Shown in pieces: positions 41,048-51,968 of a stretch of DNA of 64,000 nucleotides. Numbering within the stretch: position 1 is the stretch's first letter; every line of letters starts with the position of its first letter. The notes under the pieces are model-generated. The model was not told where the DNA came from and did no database searches. It saw nothing but the letters and a program-made list of their open reading frames with translations. The DNA comes from Owenia fusiformis (taxonomy: Eukaryota; Annelida; Polychaeta; Sabellida; Oweniidae). The translations under genes were made by a program, and so were the position numbers. The DNA lies in assembly GCA_903813345.2 (NCBI GenBank), contig CAIIXF020000004.1:1528513-1592512 (forward strand). The letters run 5' to 3'.

Positions 41048-41193
41048 GTGATAAATAACCTTGTTATTTTGATTTAGAGAGGAAAGGTCATAAAGAGGGC
41101 AGCACCTTAATTTAGTTTAGTTTTGCTTATACACTATAGAGGGCCAGTTCCATTGCGCAATAGCAGCATGCAAAGTTTTGGAAAGTTTTCTTG
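41048..41193 (+). repeat. Ngaro split repeat A2
   Basis: Second copy of A1, fused without a gap to B1. The fusion word GATTTAAGTGATAAATAACC equals the junction that joining the element's two outer ends would create. Confidence 0.9.
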
Positions 41194-41246
41194 CCCACCC
41201 GCCCTCTCCTTGTTTTAAGGTTTATAAGGTAATTGTTACATGCTAT

Positions 41247-41264
41247 ACCCACCTGCGAGTGGGT
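41247..41264. repeat. Hairpin at the A2-B2 spacer border
   Basis: ACCCAC and GTGGGT flank a six-base loop (CTGCGA), ending two bases into B2. Confidence 0.5.
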
Positions 41265-41390
41265 CACTTTCATATTTCAATTAAAAATATAAATATGTAA
41301 ATTGCATGCCACTTTAGATTGTTGCTATGGCAACCAATAAAGTTGTCGTTAACCCCACATCTCGTCTCTTTTTTCTATTGTACGATTTAA
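41262..41390 (+). repeat. Ngaro split repeat B2
   Basis: Terminal copy of B1, with AATAAA at 41336-41341 as the likely end signal of the element's RNA. It ends GATTTAA, followed by flanking ATCTGG. Confidence 0.9.
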
Positions 41391-44217
41391 ATCTGGAATA
41401 CTGTGAACTTCATTTGAAATAAGCTGGCCGCCGTGTCATAGATTTATTGAATATTCTAAAAATCGCCAGATAAATAAATCATTAATTAAAACGGAACCGA
41501 CTCGGCTCCCTGATGAGATATGACATGATTTCGTCAGGATTTCGGCTAGAATTAAAACAAAATTGCTCCAAGAAAAATGGCGATATTCGAAAACTGGACG
41601 AAATGTCGTTAATGTCTGACATAAGTAACTGGTTGTAAATTCCAAGTTAGCGATCCAGAAGATGTGAACGAATACACTGATCACTTCATGTGTATTTTGG
41701 AATTTTTGGTGAGGTAATAAGGCCAAAACTCGCAATTCAAATTGTGATGTGGAAAAATGGCGGACATATGATTTCAAATTTTATGATAACGACATGACCA
41801 GTTGTTCATGCAGGAATTTATCTTTGGACGAAGGCCACGATACAGTGGCCTTAGAAGAAGGTAACTTAAGACGACCTGAGGACACACTTCGAACGGAAGT
41901 GTACGTCGTACTTCGATCCTACTAGGGACGTATTACGACGTTGTCTAGTCAGGCGTAAATTGCAGCCGTGAGTACCCCAATCAGGAAAATAGGGGATTAT
42001 AAATGCGTTCTGCACGGATTAGGGACACGATGTTTACTATTTTAGAACGATACCATATGGAAGTTTGGATAATTCAGTAACATATTAGGACGTATTGAGA
42101 ACGAGGTACATCTAATTATCAACTGGTTTAAACTGTTTAAAGGGTTCCGATAAGCTTCCCGTATAAAAACAATATGGCGGCTCCAGGCGAGTCAACTGGA
42201 TCAGTCCATTTCAAGAAACAAGGGGAGTTTTGTAAAATAAAGTTAATTGAAATTGTCTTAGAATAAAGTTTATAATAAGTCTGAAAACATTATTGAGGGA
42301 GTGATTTTTCAAAGAATGCATGTACAACAGCCAATATAAATCATTGTATTAGAACTGCTTTGTTTCATTTGGAGAATATATCATATGCCAAGCTCTGTGC
42401 TAATACGTTATTGGGAAATTTAGATGTCAATTTGTCCTTATAATACACAAATAGATGATCCTGAAATGTTAGCGATGAATGTGATATGGATTTGTTAAAA
42501 TGAAAATCTCCCTTTTATAAATGTGTGACGATCTATACTGTACCAATGTTATATAAACGTTAGAGGTGTTGACACACCGACCTCGAGCCTTTGAACCCTT
42601 GAGTATTATTCCGGGATCGAGCCTTTTATACTAAATGGTGAGCAACACCAGAAACGAGCGTTCGATTTGCTAAACGATATGCGTCACCCTTTAAGGCCGT
42701 AATTGAACTGATTGGATACGTTGTGTAGACGAGACGAACGCACAATTTAAGCCGATCTAAACTTGATACCAACGTACTGCAGACGGAATAAAGACGAGAT
42801 GAACGTATTGAAATCTGCATATGAAAGAATTAACAAAATAGCTATCACACCAGAACCAGTTGTCACTGTGTTCTTCAAAACGTGCGAATTGAATGAATGT
42901 AGCTACAACGTTCTACGGTCTGTTTACGAACTTCATGGACTTTCCCGGACGGGGAATGTGATTTAAAAAATTTAATCGATTCAAAATTCGATGACGACCA
43001 TACCGTTCTGTAATCAGGTCATGATGACCTTCTAGACTAAGGGACGCGTTATACGACGTTGCACACCGACGTGGTGCGACCTGAACGAACTGCGAATGAG
43101 ATGGACGTAATGAAGACTGTTTATGAACGACGTAGCTAATTATTTTAGACATATTTCCCGACCACAGCCAGATTGAGCCCGTTTTACGACGCTTTCGTAG
43201 GACTGGCAAGAACGGGTAAGAACTAGTTTGGTGTGATAGGGGGGTTAGGCCTATGAAACAAATATATATGAAGGCATGTATGAACGTTTTAAAAAGGTGG
43301 ATGACAGAAATTGCTACATCGGTAGTACCATGCCCATGTTAATACAACAAAAGCGATCAAATAATGAAGTTTACTCTGTTCATTAATAATAACTACTATT
43401 TACACTCCATTGAGAAAATGGCATTTATTCAGAACTTCTGATTATAATATTGTTCCAATAAAATCCAAAGGATATACTTATCGGCATTTAAGATGAATAA
43501 ATACAAAATCAACACGTGATTCTTCTTTTTGTTTGTCTACACGTTTTAACACTTTTCTTTAATTTCGTTCTTTTTGGGTATCATATTGAAATCTTTTCTG
43601 TTTGGGCAATTCGTTTGAAAATAAAATCACCATATTGTTACAATATACAATAAAGTAATTGCTCATAAGCTTTCATTGGATATATGTTTTTGTGTATTAT
43701 AGATTCGCATTCATTTTTGCATCATTGTGTCATCGTGACAAATGAACATTATTTTTAGAGCATAAACATTTAATGTTATAGAAAAGCCATCCAGGCTTAT
43801 TTGTAAAAATAAATAAAAAATGAACTGAACAAATGTTTGAGTAAATTAATGGTTTAGTATTTCATATGTTAAGTGTTGTTTTCAATTCAAAAAATGATAA
43901 GGGATTCCTATAGTTGAACATGTACGTATTACATGTTCAACTACGTTCAAGTACGTATTAGTCTTGCGCCTAAATTGCAAAAACACAATTGTGAAACAGC
44001 AATATTTACTTTTGCTGACAGAATTGGATGCTTCAGCAATACCCCTTAACTTGACAAAATTATTTTTATCGCAATTTAATAACACTTTTATCTGTATAGA
44101 CACCATTGAAAAGGGTTTGAATACATTTGATTTATCTTGACTTAATAAGATACACCCCCCTCCATAGATTTAGCAATCAGAGGCCCTCTCCTTCTGGGTC
44201 ACTTATAAAAGCTTTTT
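41391..44217. other. Intergenic, unresolved
   Basis: There is a TATAAAA at 42162-42168 closely followed by ATGGCGGCTCCAGGCGAG (42174), which opens only 30 codons. Two diverged copies of an AGATGAACGTA...GAAATCTG/GAAGACTG...TATGAA block lie near 42795 and 43098. A 3'-end-like AAATAAATAAAAAATGAACT lies near 43810. No firm gene. Confidence 0.35.
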
Positions 44218-44262
44218 GTGTTTGGTGATTCAGTTATAAATAAAATCATCCTACTAATACTA

Positions 44263-44751
44263 ATGGAAAATGATCTTAGACAGCTCAAGTTGGATAGTAA
44301 TCATAACAACCAATACTCTCGCAAGAACAACATAAATATTCATGGTATCCCGGAGTCTAATGGCTCTGAGACGGTCGATCAATGTGCCGATCTGGTTGTC
44401 GAAACTTTGAAGGATAAGAATATCCCAATCTCCAGGGATATGGTGGAAATCGCCCATAGAGTCCCTGGCCAACCTAAACCCGGTGTAACCAGCAAGATAA
44501 TCGTTAGACTGAGATTAAGAAGCCATAAAGACATTGTAATGAAAAACAAAAAACTGCTGAAGGGATCGCCGATTCGGATTTACGAGGATGCTAGTCCTCT
44601 TAACGGGAAGCTTTTGTATGATCTGAGAAAACACAAAGATGTTGAAAATTCGTGGATGACAAACGGAAAGTCACTTGCGAAACTCAAATCCGGTAGAACG
44701 AGGGCCTTTGATATCCTGGATCATGTTGGAGAAGACTCTGAACTTTCCTAA
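44263..44751 (+). pseudogene. LINE ORF1-like RNA-binding protein fragment
   Basis: An open frame of 162 codons from ATG 44263 to TAA 44751 encodes NNQYSRKNNINIHGIPESNG, MVEIAHRVPGQPKPGVTSKI, then IIVRLRLRSHKDIVMKNKKL and IRIYEDASP. The pattern YSR.NN..I.GIPE...AHR.......II..R..RS.KD....K..L matches the RRM-like and C-terminal parts of ORF1 proteins of L1-type and related LINEs. The N-terminal coiled coil is missing, and there is no reverse transcriptase directly downstream, so it is probably an orphan piece. The frame itself is intact. Confidence 0.75.
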
Positions 44752-45391
44752 GGCGAGTATGGTATGCTATTTGAAAACCAAACTCTGGTACACGTATTGT
44801 ACCACTTGACATTTATACTAATATACATCGATATCGAACATTTGAAGCAACTCAAGACGTTACTGTCTGTGCAAATCTGAGTCTGAGGACATTTAACCTA
44901 GTAACTATACAGAACATTGGGTATTCAGATTGATCAGTTGTGTTGAAGTTCTCCCTTTATCCTGGCTAACTCGTGTCACTTAAACATCATATCTCTTTGC
45001 TAAAACGTGAACAAATGTCTGCTTTACAAACTCTGATAAAAATCATTACAAGTTTTGAACTATTTACTATATAAAAACAGGATTATGTATAGGGTATTTT
45101 GTGCAAAATTCTGTAATGGTTTGTTATGACACGTGACCTGCTACAGTTGACCCCAAGTGCACTTCCGGTGTATGTACATGACATGTTTGTATGTATGATG
45201 AAGTTTGATTTTTGGGATCTACAAATCGCCGGGTAAATTGTCTATATTATGATGATGTGACTATAGATACGTTTGAGGTATGGGCTCCATGTACGTAAAT
45301 GAAGTCAACATTCCACTGTGTATAAGGTAGGGTTCTCAGTTTTTATTCGATATTGGCAGCTCTTGCATTTCTTGTAGATCAACAAATTCAA
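44752..45391. other. Downstream of the ORF1 fragment, nothing recognised
   Basis: It may include spacer of the same LINE, but no RT motif was found. Confidence 0.35.
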
Positions 45392-45682
45392 GTTGGCAAC
45401 TAGTTCAATAAGTTAAACCTAGTCTGGGCCTTATTTCTTATCTGACATATCTTGTGGCCCGCCCTAGGTTTAACGTCCATGCCTATTCGGCCTATGATGC
45501 AAAATAATTAATAGTGGCCTATGGCAGCGCATGAAATTCGATGCGCGTTTAATTAATAAGTGATAGTGAGAATTTGCAACAAATAAAAGCAAAGCACGGA
45601 AGTTAAACCCAATCACGAGAACATTCAGATTAATAAATGAAAGCCGTGGTATTGGGTTAACTTGTTGAACTAGTTGGCAACC
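45392..45682. mobile_element. Small inverted-repeat element
   Basis: GTTGGCAACTAGTTCAATAA at 45393 pairs with the segment TTGTTGAACTAGTTGGCAAC ending at 45681, with two mismatches; AGTTAA follows on the inside of both. About 290 bp without coding content. Confidence 0.65.
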
Positions 45683-46300
45683 TGCATGGGTTATCACAGT
45701 GTATTGGTGACTTTATCTGGGTATTTTGCAAATAACATTGATGTATTTCAACAATATTTGTGCTTTATGCGTGTCTATTTTTAGAACACACACAAACCAT
45801 TTTGCTTGTTTTTCATGATACACTGTGGCTAGTCGATCTATGTGGATGCAGTCATTTATATGCAATGTATCGTGGGTGCTCGCGTACATTATAGGGAATG
45901 GGATCGTTGCAAAAATATGACAGCAAATCGAGGCAAGTGATCTCAGAGTTTCTACTTAACAGTGTGACTTGAAATCTTGCATACGTATTCAATACACATA
46001 GTATTACAATGTGTGAAAGTTTCAGCTACCATATTCCTGTTATAGGGAAAACATTTGAAAAACATTTCGTAAACGTCAACATATATGTATAAAATGGATT
46101 CCACTATGTATCATTTGGATTCAGAACGGTAACAAATGGATGCTATAATAAATTATACTTTTATCATGATGATTTATTACTGATGGACAACTGGCCAGAT
46201 TTTCTTTGTATCCATTGTTTGGATAAACATTCCTCATTCAGTAAAGTAATTAGCCACACCATTACAAGACACCCTCATTAAGAATGGAAAATACTATATA
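45683..46300. other. Intergenic, nothing recognised
   Basis: AT-rich. No feature. Confidence 0.4.
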
Positions 46301-46534
46301 CAGGGTGGTCCAAAAAATGGCACACTCGTATTTCAAAAATAAATATTGATTTTCTTAATGAAAACATGTCATATCATATACCAATGGATAGGGAATTTAC
46401 TCATCTTTAATTTGGTATATCATAAGTTCAAAGTTATCATAATGTCTGTCAACCAGCGTACATAATATAAATGACGTCATTTTCGTTTCAAAACAGGTTT
46501 TCCGAAACTTGCAAAAACCTAATTTTATTGTCAA

Positions 46535-46615
46535 CTTTATTTTGCATAAAAAGACGTTCAATATGTCCACCATTTTGATCAATTGTAGCCCTTGATTTTG
46601 GCCTAAACGGGTCAA
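46535..46615 (-). pseudogene. Transposase C-terminus, left arm
   Basis: On the minus strand it reads IDPFRPKSRATIDQNGGHIE followed by RLFMQNK. The C-terminal signature IxQNGGHIE is typical of a Tc/mariner-related transposase family. Further upstream sequence (WGELTELVYHK) fits the same family but with frame breaks. Confidence 0.7.
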
Positions 46616-47076
46616 TAGCATAATTGATATGCTGTTGAGACAATGAATTTCACTTTTCAATAATTCTGTCCTTCAGGGACTGAATAGATGTATGGTAAAG
46701 GATTTATGGTACACTAATTCTGTAAGTTCTCCCCATACGTGGTTGTCGCAGATGTTGGGTAATCGGGTGATCTGGGGAGGCAGTGATTAAAGGTGATGAA
46801 TCTAGGCACATTTTATTTCAATCATTTGACACTCTTTTTGGATCTATTGATTGGAGCCCCATCTTGCTGGGAGATGTAATGATTCGGAAATGAGCTCATA
46901 TCAGGATGGTCCAAAACAACATAATTGTGTCATCCGATATCAACGTCTGCGACGACCACATATTGGAAAAGCAGAATCGGTTTATCATGAACCCCTTACA
47001 TCTACTCAGTCCCTTATTAAGAATAGAATTGTTGAGAAGTGAAATTCATCGTCTCAGCAGCATATCAGTGATGCTT

Positions 47077-47155
47077 TTGACTAGTTTAGGCCAAAATTGA
47101 CGGCTACATTTGATCAAAATTGTGGGCATATTGAATATCTGTTTATGCAAATAAA
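47077..47155 (+). pseudogene. Transposase C-terminus, right arm
   Basis: It reads RPKLTATFDQNCGHIEYLFM, the mirror-image partner of the left-arm remnant with several substitutions. Confidence 0.65.
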
Positions 47156-47387
47156 GATGACAAAAAATTGTTTTTTGCAAGTTTCGGAGAACCCGTTTTG
47201 AAATGAAAATGACATCATTTATATTATGGACGCTGGTTGACAGACATTATAATTAATTTGAATTTATGATATACCAAATTAAAGATAAGTAAATTCCCTA
47301 TCCACTGGTATATAATATGATATGTTTTCATCAAGAAAATCAATATTTACTGAATACGAGTGTCCCATTTTTTTGGACCACCCTGTA

Positions 47388-47814
47388 TAAACCCATCAAC
47401 TGGAAAATGCCATTACAGATGAAAAAACTATGGTTTTATCCCTAATACTGTTAATTTGAAAAACGGATCCATAACATGTAATGATGACAATGAAAATGTT
47501 GAAATTATGTTGATTGAAGTGAATTCAGAGCCAAAGACTCATCATCCCACTGGAATACCCACAGATCAAGTTTCATAGGCTTGCCCAAGTTGGTCTCTTT
47601 TACTTATCTTGATTTCTACTATGACTGCCTTGTACCCAAGAGAAAGCCACGTGCTTTACCGACCCAATGTTTTTGTCGGTAAAATTTGACCAATCAACGA
47701 TGGCCCTACATTGCTGGACTAGGTCTTCGTCCATTTCCATCGCAAATTCAGTTTTGATTTTGAATCAACATTGAATTGCATGATTTCATTTATACGAGTA
47801 TTAATGACTGCTTA
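47388..47814. other. Spacer, nothing recognised
   Basis: Possibly further decayed LINE sequence upstream of the 3' end at 47815, but not readable. Confidence 0.35.
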
Positions 47815-48290
47815 CATTCCACTATTGCTCCATTGCCCTCTTTTTAACATTCAAAGACTCAATTTTCACAGAGAACTAGGGGGACTGCCATCCTTTAATT
47901 TAAACTCTTTAAATAATAGAAAACAGGAAGACAGGGTAGACTTTCTACTTTTTGCAGATCCTTCTCTTGACACAATTACAAATAAAAAGGCTATTGAATT
48001 AACAGCCGAATTTTTACACTCTATTGTCAAGGAAGTTAAATAGTCCAATATTCATTAATATATACATATATCTCTGACCTGTCTTCACGTTTTCACGATT
48101 ATTTTCATGTTCATAAATATGTTTTATATCTATCATTTTTTACAATGTGACCTATTTTAACCTATATTGTAACTACTTTAACAGGGCCAATAATGCTTCG
48201 GCGTAGGCCTTGTATCTGTTTGTATGATGTATTATGAAATAAAGGAAATATAAAAATTAAAAAAAAATTAAAAATAAAAAAATTCCAAAA
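47815..48290 (+). mobile_element. 3' end of a CR1/L2-type LINE
   Basis: The open end encodes IPLLLHCPLFNIQRLNFHRE and, further on, VDFLLFADPSLDTITNKKAI and a stop at 48041. The pattern LLHCP.F...R...(about 35)...LLF.D..LD...N is the extreme C-terminus of CR1/L2-like ORF2 proteins. A roughly 200-bp 3' UTR follows, then ATGAAATAAAGG and A-rich words near 48240-48290. Only the terminal piece is present, as expected for a 5'-truncated insertion. Confidence 0.7.
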
Positions 48291-48372
48291 TATTGTGATA
48301 AAGGAAAATAATTAATATTTGAACATTAACACTTGGCGATCTCTGCTGTGTTATCCAATGAGAACTTCCGGT

Positions 48373-49476
48373 TATCAAACTTATGGAGGGGAGTGTATTG
48401 CCAAACTTATGGAGGGGAGTGTATTGCCAAACTTATGGAGGGGAATGTATTGCCAAACTTATGGAGGGGAGTGTATTGCCAAACTTATGGAGGGGAATGT
48501 ATTGCCAAACTTATGGAGGGGAGTATTGTCAAACTTACGGAGGGGAGTGTATTGTCAAACTTACGGAGGGGAGTGTATTGTCAAACTTACGGAGGGGAGT
48601 GTATTGTCAAACTTACGGAGGGGAATGTATTATTAAACTTATGGAGGGGAGAGTATTGCCAAACTTACGGAGGGAATGTATTATTAAACTTATGGAGGGG
48701 AGAGTATTGCCAAACTTATGGAGGGGAGAGTATTGCCAAACTTACGGAGGGGAGTGTATTACCAAACTTATGGAGGGGAGTGTATTGCCAAACTTATGGA
48801 GGGGAGTGTATTGCCAAACTTAAGGAGGGGAGTGTATTGCCAAACTTATGGAGGGGAATGTATTGCAAAACTTATGGAGGGGAGTATTGTCAAACTTATG
48901 GAGGGGAGTGTATTGCCAAACTTAAGGAGGGGAGTGTATTGCCAAACTTATGGAGGGGAGTGTATTGCCAAACTTTTGGAGGGGAGTGTTTTGCCAAACT
49001 TATGGCGGGGAGTGTATTGTCAAACTTACGGAGGGGAGTGTATTGCCAAACTTATTGAGGGGAGTGTATTGCCAAACTTATGGAGGGGAGTGTGTTGTCA
49101 AACTTACGGAGGGGGGTGTATTACCAAACTTATGGAGGGAAGTGTATTGCCAAACTTATGGAAGGGAGTGTATTGTCATACTTACGGAGGGGAGTGTATT
49201 GCCAAACTTATGGAGGGAAGTGTATTGCCAAACTTATGTAGGGGAGTGTATTGCCAAAATTATGGAGGGAAGTGTATTGCCAAACTTATGGAAGGGAGTG
49301 TATTGTCATACTTACGGAGGGGAGTGTATTGCGAAACTTTTGGATGGAAGTGTATTGCCAAACTTATGGAGGGGAGTGTACTGTCAAACTTACGGATGGG
49401 AGTGTATTACCAAACTAATGGAGGGGAGTGTATTGCCAAACTTATAAAGCGAAGTGTATTGCCAAACTTATGGAGG
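48373..49476. repeat. 26-bp minisatellite, left array
   Basis: Unit core CCAAACTTATGGAGGGGAGT plus GTATTG, repeated roughly 40 times with substitutions and occasional indels. Because 26 is not a multiple of three, every frame encodes the same 26-residue period and all three are nearly stop-free. Long apparent proteins here (up to several hundred residues) are artefacts of the repeat. It stops at TGGAGG where LINE sequence begins. Confidence 0.95.
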
Positions 49477-51968
49477 ACAAACAGCAGAGGAAAACAAAGC
49501 CATGGACCCGCAACAATTATGGGAATACATAAAGTACATTATAAAAACAGATTCAATGAAATTCTCAAGAGAGAAGAAAAAAAGGACAGACGCCTGCAAA
49601 TCAAAAACCTGCAAGAATTGCAAAGAAAGATAGATGATAGCCCACAAAACTCAAAACAAGAGCTGACAAGAGAAAGAAACACAATCCAAGAAGAATTGGA
49701 CCAGATAAAAGAAGAGAAGGCAAAAGGAGCCATACTGAGGTCAAAAGTAAGATGGAACGAAGAAGGAGAATGGCACAGTAGCTACCTCCTAAAATTAGAG
49801 AAAGGAAACTATGCTAATAAAACCATGACAAAGTTAATGACAGAAGAGAACAAAACAATAACAAGCCAAAATGATATAGCTACGGAGCAAGTGAAATTTT
49901 ATAAAAAAAACTGTATACTTCACAAAAACCTAACTTCACTGAGGACGCCAGAAATAAGTTCTTTCCCAAGGAAAAATCAATTAAATCGCTAGATATAGAC
50001 ATGAAAAACAAATGTGAAGGGAGAATAACAGAAATAGAGATGAAGGTCCAAATCAAAAATCTCAAAAGAAATAATTCACCGGGGTCAGATGGCCTCACAA
50101 ATGAATTTTACAAAGCCCTGGTAGATGAAGTAATAACATTACTTGTAAACAGCTTAAATACAGCATATCAAAACGGGGAATTATCAAACGAACAAAGAAG
50201 AGGTATCATAACCCTCCTTCCAAAGAAGGACAGAGATCATAAACAGCTAAAAAATTGGAGGCTAATCTCCTTACTAAACTACAAAATAACCACAAAATGT
50301 ATAGCAGAAAGGATCAAGCAAACTTTAAAACACATCATACAAGAAGACCAAACTGGGTTTATAAAAGGACGATACATAGGGGAAAACATCCGCTTAATCA
50401 TAGACACAATGGAACACCTAAAGAAGACAAACCAACCTGGGATACTAGCTTTCATTGACTTTGAAAATGCCTTCGATACTCTAGAATGGTCCTTTATAGA
50501 AAAAACACTTTCATACTTTGGATTTGGCCCCTCAATAATAAAATGGATTCAAACTTTTTACAAATCAATAGAAAGTTGCATCATGAACAATGGCTACTCA
50601 TCAAACTACTTTTCTTTAGAAAGAGGAATGGGGCAAGGGTGCCCACTTAGCCCTTACCTTTTCATAATTTGTGTGGAAATTCTAGGAACAAATATATTTG
50701 CGTTAACAAGGAAATAGAAGGAGTGAACATACCAGGAGAACAAGCAAAGATATCGCAATATGCGGATGACACATGCCTCTTGCTAAAAAACACCCAATCA
50801 CTAAAAAAAAGCACTAGATATCTTTAAAACATTCGGAGCTTGTTCCGGACTTAACATCAATGTCACCAAAACAGAAATAGCAACAATTGGAAGCAAAGTA
50901 GAATCTTGCCATCAAGAGAGATGGAATAAATGTTCTGGGAATTACTATACCGCTTGACGGGAGAGATATTAACGATCTAAATTTTCCAAAAGCCATTCTG
51001 AGAATAGATAACATTATAAAAAGTTGGACCCCAAGGAACATAACCATTATAGGAAAGATAGCCGTTACAAAGGCCCTGCTTATTGCACAGATTACATACA
51101 TGTCCTCCATACTCAACCCACCAGAAAACACTATCAAGGAAATTGAAGATATCCTCTTTAAATTCATTTGGAGCAATAAACCAGACAAAATTAAAAGAAG
51201 GGTCCTTATGAACTCATATGAAGAGGGAGGCCTCGAAATGATTCATATAAAAACATATATACGCAACTTAAACCTTAAATGGATCAAGAAACTAATGGAT
51301 GAAAACTGTAAAGGGAAATGGAAAAACATATGGAAAAATTATATCAAGAACTTAAATGATGTAAACATATGGGAGTATAATCTCAAAGAAGACAACAAAG
51401 AGATAAATAGGCTCCAACTGAATTCCTTTATACACTGCTACAAAAACTGGTGTAACCTAAAGTTTGAATCAACAAGAAAAATAAAATGCCCCAAAGAATC
51501 CAACATATGGAACAATGACTGTATGAAATCAGGTGGACAGGTGATGAATTTCAAAACATGGCAAGAACATGGTATTCACACCATTCAAGATATATTCGAT
51601 AAAGATAAACCAATGTCAAGAGAACAGATCATCAGAAAGTACAACTTTTAAACCATATGTTTTCTGGATGTCATAAAAGTGACATCAGCAATACCAAAAG
51701 AATGGAAAGATCGAATGAAGGACAAAAGTACACAAGACCCGGAGCCAAGCATTAAGGAATGGTTCACAAAGTCACCAAACAAGATGACATACAAATACCT
51801 ACTAAAAAAGAACAATATACAAAACCCAGCAATAACGACACAGTAGAAGTGGGAAGAATAGCTACAAAACCGGAATATAACCTGGAAAAAAATATACCTA
51901 AACACAAGGAAACTAACAGTTAACATCAGACATATTTGTTTCCAATACAAGCTCATATCGAGAATCAT
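49477..51968 (+). pseudogene. L1/Tx1-type LINE fragment lacking both ends
   Basis: The linker before the RT reads DPQQLWEYIKYIIKTDSMKF, then, after a frame change, EELDQIKEEKAKGAILRSKV. The RT follows from 50001: NNSPGSDGLTNEFYKAL, then ITLLPKKDRDHKQLKNWRLI, then QTGFIKGRYIGENIRL. Motif A is FIDFENAFDTLEW, motif B GMGQGCPLSPYLF, and motif C YADD near 50760 in another frame. The thumb and C-terminal part continue in 51100-51651 (IEDILFKFIWSNKPDKIKRR) and then AIPKEWKDRMKD. Several frameshifts and stops make it inactive. Missing are the endonuclease at the start and the Cys-rich end; sequence breaks off just after FQYKLISRI. Both borders are directly against the 26-bp minisatellite. Confidence 0.9.

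Larger units (their letters stand above)
36956..41390 (+). mobile_element. Complete Ngaro/DIRS-type retrotransposon with split direct repeats
   Basis: The 4435-bp element has the order A1 (36956-37101), three ORFs, B1 (40919-41047), A2 (41048-41193), a 68-bp spacer and B2 (41262-41390). A1 and A2 are each 146 bp and B1 and B2 each 129 bp; reading through them I saw no mismatch within either pair. This split-direct-repeat layout is diagnostic for Ngaro-like (and PAT-like) YR retrotransposons, which integrate with a tyrosine recombinase instead of a DDE integrase. ORF1 is Gag-like, ORF2 is RT-RNase H and ORF3 is the recombinase; none has a frameshift. No target duplication is evident, as expected for the group. 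Identity of the repeats and intact ORFs suggest a young, possibly active copy. Confidence 0.9.
46301..47385. mobile_element. Foldback of two inverted transposon 3' ends (second family)
   Basis: The ends CAGGGTGGTCCAAAAAATGG (left) and the complement of CAGGGTGGTCCAAAAAAATG (right) are flanked by TA (46299-46300, 47386-47387). Arms of about 480-530 bp are inverted copies: for example TTGGTATATCATAA...TTATCATAATGTCTGTCAAC on the left pairs with GTTGACAGACATTATAATTA on the right. Each arm holds a transposase C-terminus reading outward. The architecture is the same as at 6633-7621 but the sequence differs. Confidence 0.85.

Noticed and set aside
42174-42266. 30-codon open frame after TATAAAA
   Set aside because: The ATG is only six bases from the TATA word, so it could not lie in a transcript from that promoter; no homology or donor.
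48333-49992. Very long open frames (up to 424 codons) across the 26-bp array
   Set aside because: All three frames are open because the unit lacks stops and is not a multiple of three; the same peptide period appears in each frame. The extension into LINE sequence is accidental.
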